Assembly (NCBI GenBank): GCA_019359035.1
Contig: JAHHIC010000048.1
Span: 122,890-186,889 of the forward strand
Source of the DNA: Scytonematopsis contorta HA4267-MV1
GTDB lineage: Bacteria; Cyanobacteriota; Cyanobacteriia; Cyanobacteriales; Nostocaceae
Direction of reading: 5' to 3'
DNA length: 64,000 bases
The position numbers and the translations under genes were made by a program. Below, in pieces: positions 63,501-64,000 of the stretch. Positions within the stretch are counted from its first letter, which is position 1. Each line of letters starts with the position of its first letter. The notes under the pieces were generated by a model. That model ran no database searches. It was given only the letters and a program-made list of their open reading frames with translations, and was not told the origin of the DNA.

Positions 63501-63924
63501 AGATGAAATTTTGGGATTAGATGGAAATGACCGCATTTTTGGCGGACAGGGAAATGATATTCTCCTGGGTGGCAACGGAAATGATACCCTTTTAGGAGAT
63601 TTAGGCGATGACCAGTTATACGGTGGTCTGGGTCGAGATACTCTGACAGGTGGCAACGGTCAAGACAATTTTTATCTCAATGATGCACTTACTCGCAACT
63701 CTAGCGACATTATCACCGATTTTAATGCTGCTTCGGGGGATAAAATCTTTATTTCTCGCAGAGAATTTGGATTAACTCAAGCAGAAGGTGTACTGGAAGC
63801 AACATCTTTTCAACTAGGTAGCAGCGCTACTACTCCCAACCAAAGGTTTATTTACAACCAAAATAATGGTGCATTAAGCTGCTACGCAGCTAAATTTAAT
63901 AAACCGCGTTGCCTTTATTTTTAA
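57550..63924 (+). CDS. Giant ELW-repeat / cadherin-like / RTX protein, truncated C-terminus
   Basis: It has 2124 residues and no N-terminal signal, as expected for type I secretion substrates. Three blocks of propeller-like repeats (about 1-430, 570-990, 1130-1550) carry many forms of NGTLYFTA and GRELWRLD-x-GN. They are separated by Ig-like segments (about 430-567, 993-1123, 1555-1677) with TFITGDGTVDSTVTFRG-type motifs. Three cadherin/VCBS-like domains follow (about 1680-1967), each with NEDTPLIIRAADL-like and DSFNYTISDGKGGTST-like blocks. Then come RTX calcium-binding nonapeptides (about 1975-2040, GGQGNDILLGGNGND). The family normally ends with a longer NNGAL-x-x-D domain that holds the export signal; here it breaks off at NNGALSCYAAKFNK and stops. 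It is probably an adhesin or sheath protein with impaired secretion (inference). Confidence 0.9.
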   Translation: MFTSQPKIVGEVFTGVASANPQNLINIDGVLYFTVNDSSGRSYLTRLDSNGNSIPVRTPIGNIFGNIQNLTNVNGKLYFTVSPGFGSAELWTLDSQGNGVRIPNVDLWSKDATSPIYLANINNTLYFRGFSKSFNSGNQLWRLDSNGQPVQFTFHNPGSINANPDNLTQVGNTLYFVVDNGTNGRELWRAEGNNRPIRVTDINPGQGSSNPQNLTVFENTLFFTATNANNQTRLYRIDSQGNPALISNIPQLPTGFTFANINGNLYLTIPEGTTRNRFFRLDNQNNFTPLEVRQFGTSNSIFNPTNFTQINSITYFTAENSTQGRELWMLNDRGEASLVADILPGFASSNPANLTNINGTLFFTANNGINGTELWRLDSNGRPLLVTDINPGSGNSNPSNITVINGTIYFTAENPTNGREIWAIDTQRVNIAPVNILPINQGTQFMTEDTVLVFNTANRNTILIRDDDAGNGSLEVTLRGRNGSISLSRTNGLTFITGDGTVDSTVTFRGNIADINAALLGMRFIAHASYTGVAGIEVITDDLGSGTGNSNRLVDRDFINIQVNKALSAPNYTPPSQPRLLPELASGLAGVEPQNLIMLNGNLYFTINDKGTGVGLWRMGNDGILDRIDRFPVTIPGGSTTNPQFILKNVRNLTNLNNNLYFTANDGTGNKLWQLNQSGNPIPVTNFPFPPNFNVSNLTAANGNLFFTASDNFRTELWRFNGNTPPSRITSFNSVLNNFNLINVNNTVYFNVVSNSFSELWRMDSNGNPVNMFFSRNVSNMTNVNGSLYFTSVVPSNVTAGVELFRVENNNQIIRISTHSSISNLTNVNGSLFFTTEDSMGRMSLMRVDGNIPRTIFISSLQEINNLTNLNGTLYFTGSDQINGTRLWRVDSNSNSVQQIPSMNGLSNNFNPSNLTVVNGTLYFTATDTVNDTELWQLDNRNGALVRVADINPGIRSSNPTNLTNVNGALFFSAEHTLFGRELWVCGTPTPNPVPVIPSLNTITTTTLTTGEDRILPLSNPSAGIISISNASSYNLLRVTLTATNGRLSIGSFLPSSSYITGDGSADTTMTFTGRVFEINNALRSLAFAPDPNFNGTATIQINTTELINGNTIIQEDTDTITITVNSVNDAPVINSIATNKPKLVADILPGAFSSLVSNLVDVNETLYFTADDSNSGRELWRLDKQGNAVRVADINPGFRNSSPSNLTVVDNTLYFTAEDGTSGRELWKIDNQGNASRVADIAPGSSGSWPSSLINVNGTLYFTAWDNSNGTEIWKLDSQGNPLRVTNIVVASGSPSNLTNINGTLYFRAEDSINGTELWKLDSEGNAVRLTDIAFGSISSWPSTFTNVNGTLYFGVTDNINGTELWRLDAQGNASLVKDINPGSNSSFVGDFTNINGTLYFTAEDNLNGRELWKIDSEGNAVLVKDINPGLNSSNPNNLINFNGTLYFTAYDNTNGSELWKIDNQGNPVLITDLFPGANGSSPSSFRIVNESLYFTANNNEGRQLWKIDNQGNPVVVSRMISNSSNLTYANGSFYFTGDNNSGTGGELWSQEIEPKPQTTNEDTPLIFNASNNNIISITDVDAGNNPLRVTLTASNGNLTLNGSNGLTFIDGDGSSDTSMTFSGTQANINAALNGLSFNPNANFSGLANVAINVNDQGSINSSSLQDSANIAIQVNSVNDIPVVTNESLTTNEDTPLIIRAADLISNDTDIDGDTLTVAGFAQPTNGTLVDNGDHTFTYRPKADYFGADSFNYTISDGKGGTSTGTVNLTLNGIEDAPVAIGERLTINEDTSLIIRAADLMSNDTDADGDALTFTGITQPSNGQLVDNRDGTYIYTPKANYFGNDSLTYTVSDGKGNTATSTVNLTVNSINDAPIATGESFTTKRNRAITFTSSDLLKNDTDIDNDNLTISNISLQPRNGSLANNSNGTYTYNPGTNYFGTDSFDYVVNDGKGGTSTATVNLLILNTIQGTLSNDVLNGSSLADEILGLDGNDRIFGGQGNDILLGGNGNDTLLGDLGDDQLYGGLGRDTLTGGNGQDNFYLNDALTRNSSDIITDFNAASGDKIFISRREFGLTQAEGVLEATSFQLGSSATTPNQRFIYNQNNGALSCYAAKFNKPRCLYF

Positions 63925-64000
63925 TCTTACGCTCCCATTTAATAATCAGTCCACCTTCGTTTAGCAATTTTTTTAGCAATTCTTCTAGCTGCGATACAGA
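63896..64000 (-). CDS. C-terminal end of a convergent gene running in from the right edge
   Basis: The minus-strand frame is open from the right edge to TAA at 63898-63896, giving 34 residues (SVSQLEELLKKLLNEGG, then LIIKWERKIKNKGNAVY). It is helical and coding-like, but too short for a family call. It overlaps the last 29 bases of the giant surface-protein gene on the other strand. Confidence 0.45.
   Translation of the reverse strand, partial: SVSQLEELLKKLLNEGGLIIKWERKIKNKGNAVY

Noticed and set aside
1..64000. tRNA, rRNA and tmRNA genes
   Set aside because: No cloverleaf with a T-loop consensus and no rRNA blocks were recognised on either strand by eye. A tRNAscan-SE run would settle it.

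Overview
The window is chromosomal DNA of a filamentous, probably heterocyst-forming cyanobacterium (order Nostocales, perhaps Rivularia/Calothrix-like; genus is inference). The evidence is a complete chlB, a Ycf37-like TPR protein, SbtA/SbtB-like bicarbonate genes, DUF3370/DUF1822/DUF2997 proteins known from cyanobacteria, a CyRepA1-type replication protein, scattered HIP1 octamers (GCGATCGC, e.g. near 6.73, 16.21 and 34.23 kb), heptanucleotide tandem repeats and many small palindromic repeats. The DNA is AT-rich.

Layout. 0-1 kb: 3'-truncated Ser/Thr kinase gene on the minus strand. 1.6-17 kb: a two-partner secretion island with one TpsB transporter, two tandem paralogous filamentous-haemagglutinin-type TpsA exoproteins, and a secreted TPR-CHAT (caspase-like) protein. 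17-25 kb: fasciclin protein, DUF3370 protein, then a sigma-70-like factor, a DUF1822 protein and a membrane CHAT-CHASE2 protein, followed by small secreted peptides. 25-31 kb: housekeeping block with rpmI-rplT, an amino-acid-type periplasmic binding protein, Ycf37-like protein, a lipoprotein and chlB. 31-38 kb: SbtA-like permease with a PII-like partner, an NTF2-fold protein, a DeoR regulator divergent from a transketolase-like enzyme, and a class V aminotransferase. 38-57 kb: accessory region with Uma2, a CyRepA1 replication protein, a broken CHAT/nSTAND/WD40 gene, a tandem pair of structured 254-nt elements, two GNATs, a toxin/immunity-like gene pair, a DUF2997/GrpE-like/Hsp70/HEAT cluster, an orphan ParD, retropepsins and a TauD-type dioxygenase. 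57.5-64 kb: a 2124-residue surface-type protein with ELW propeller-like repeats, cadherin-like domains and RTX calcium repeats, whose C-terminus looks truncated against a convergent gene entering from the right edge.

How the parts may work together. TpsB should export both TpsA proteins, and the secreted CHAT protein beside them could act at the cell surface. The sigma/DUF1822/CHAT-CHASE2 genes look like a regulatory-plus-effector cassette in which an extracytoplasmic CHASE2 sensor controls a cytoplasmic caspase-like domain. A third CHAT-type gene at 44 kb has decayed. A CyRepA1 gene at 40.5 kb and a short decayed CyRepA1 fragment at 56.7 kb bracket the accessory region and suggest integrated plasmid DNA.

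The strongest candidates for undescribed biology are the tandem 254-nt elements at 46.83-47.34 kb (two helices show compensatory changes between copies), the three-copy hairpin element at 38.35-39.68 kb, the sigma/DUF1822/CHAT-CHASE2 cassette, and the TPS adhesin plus secreted CHAT pairing. All family assignments are by reading the translated sequence; no database search was run.
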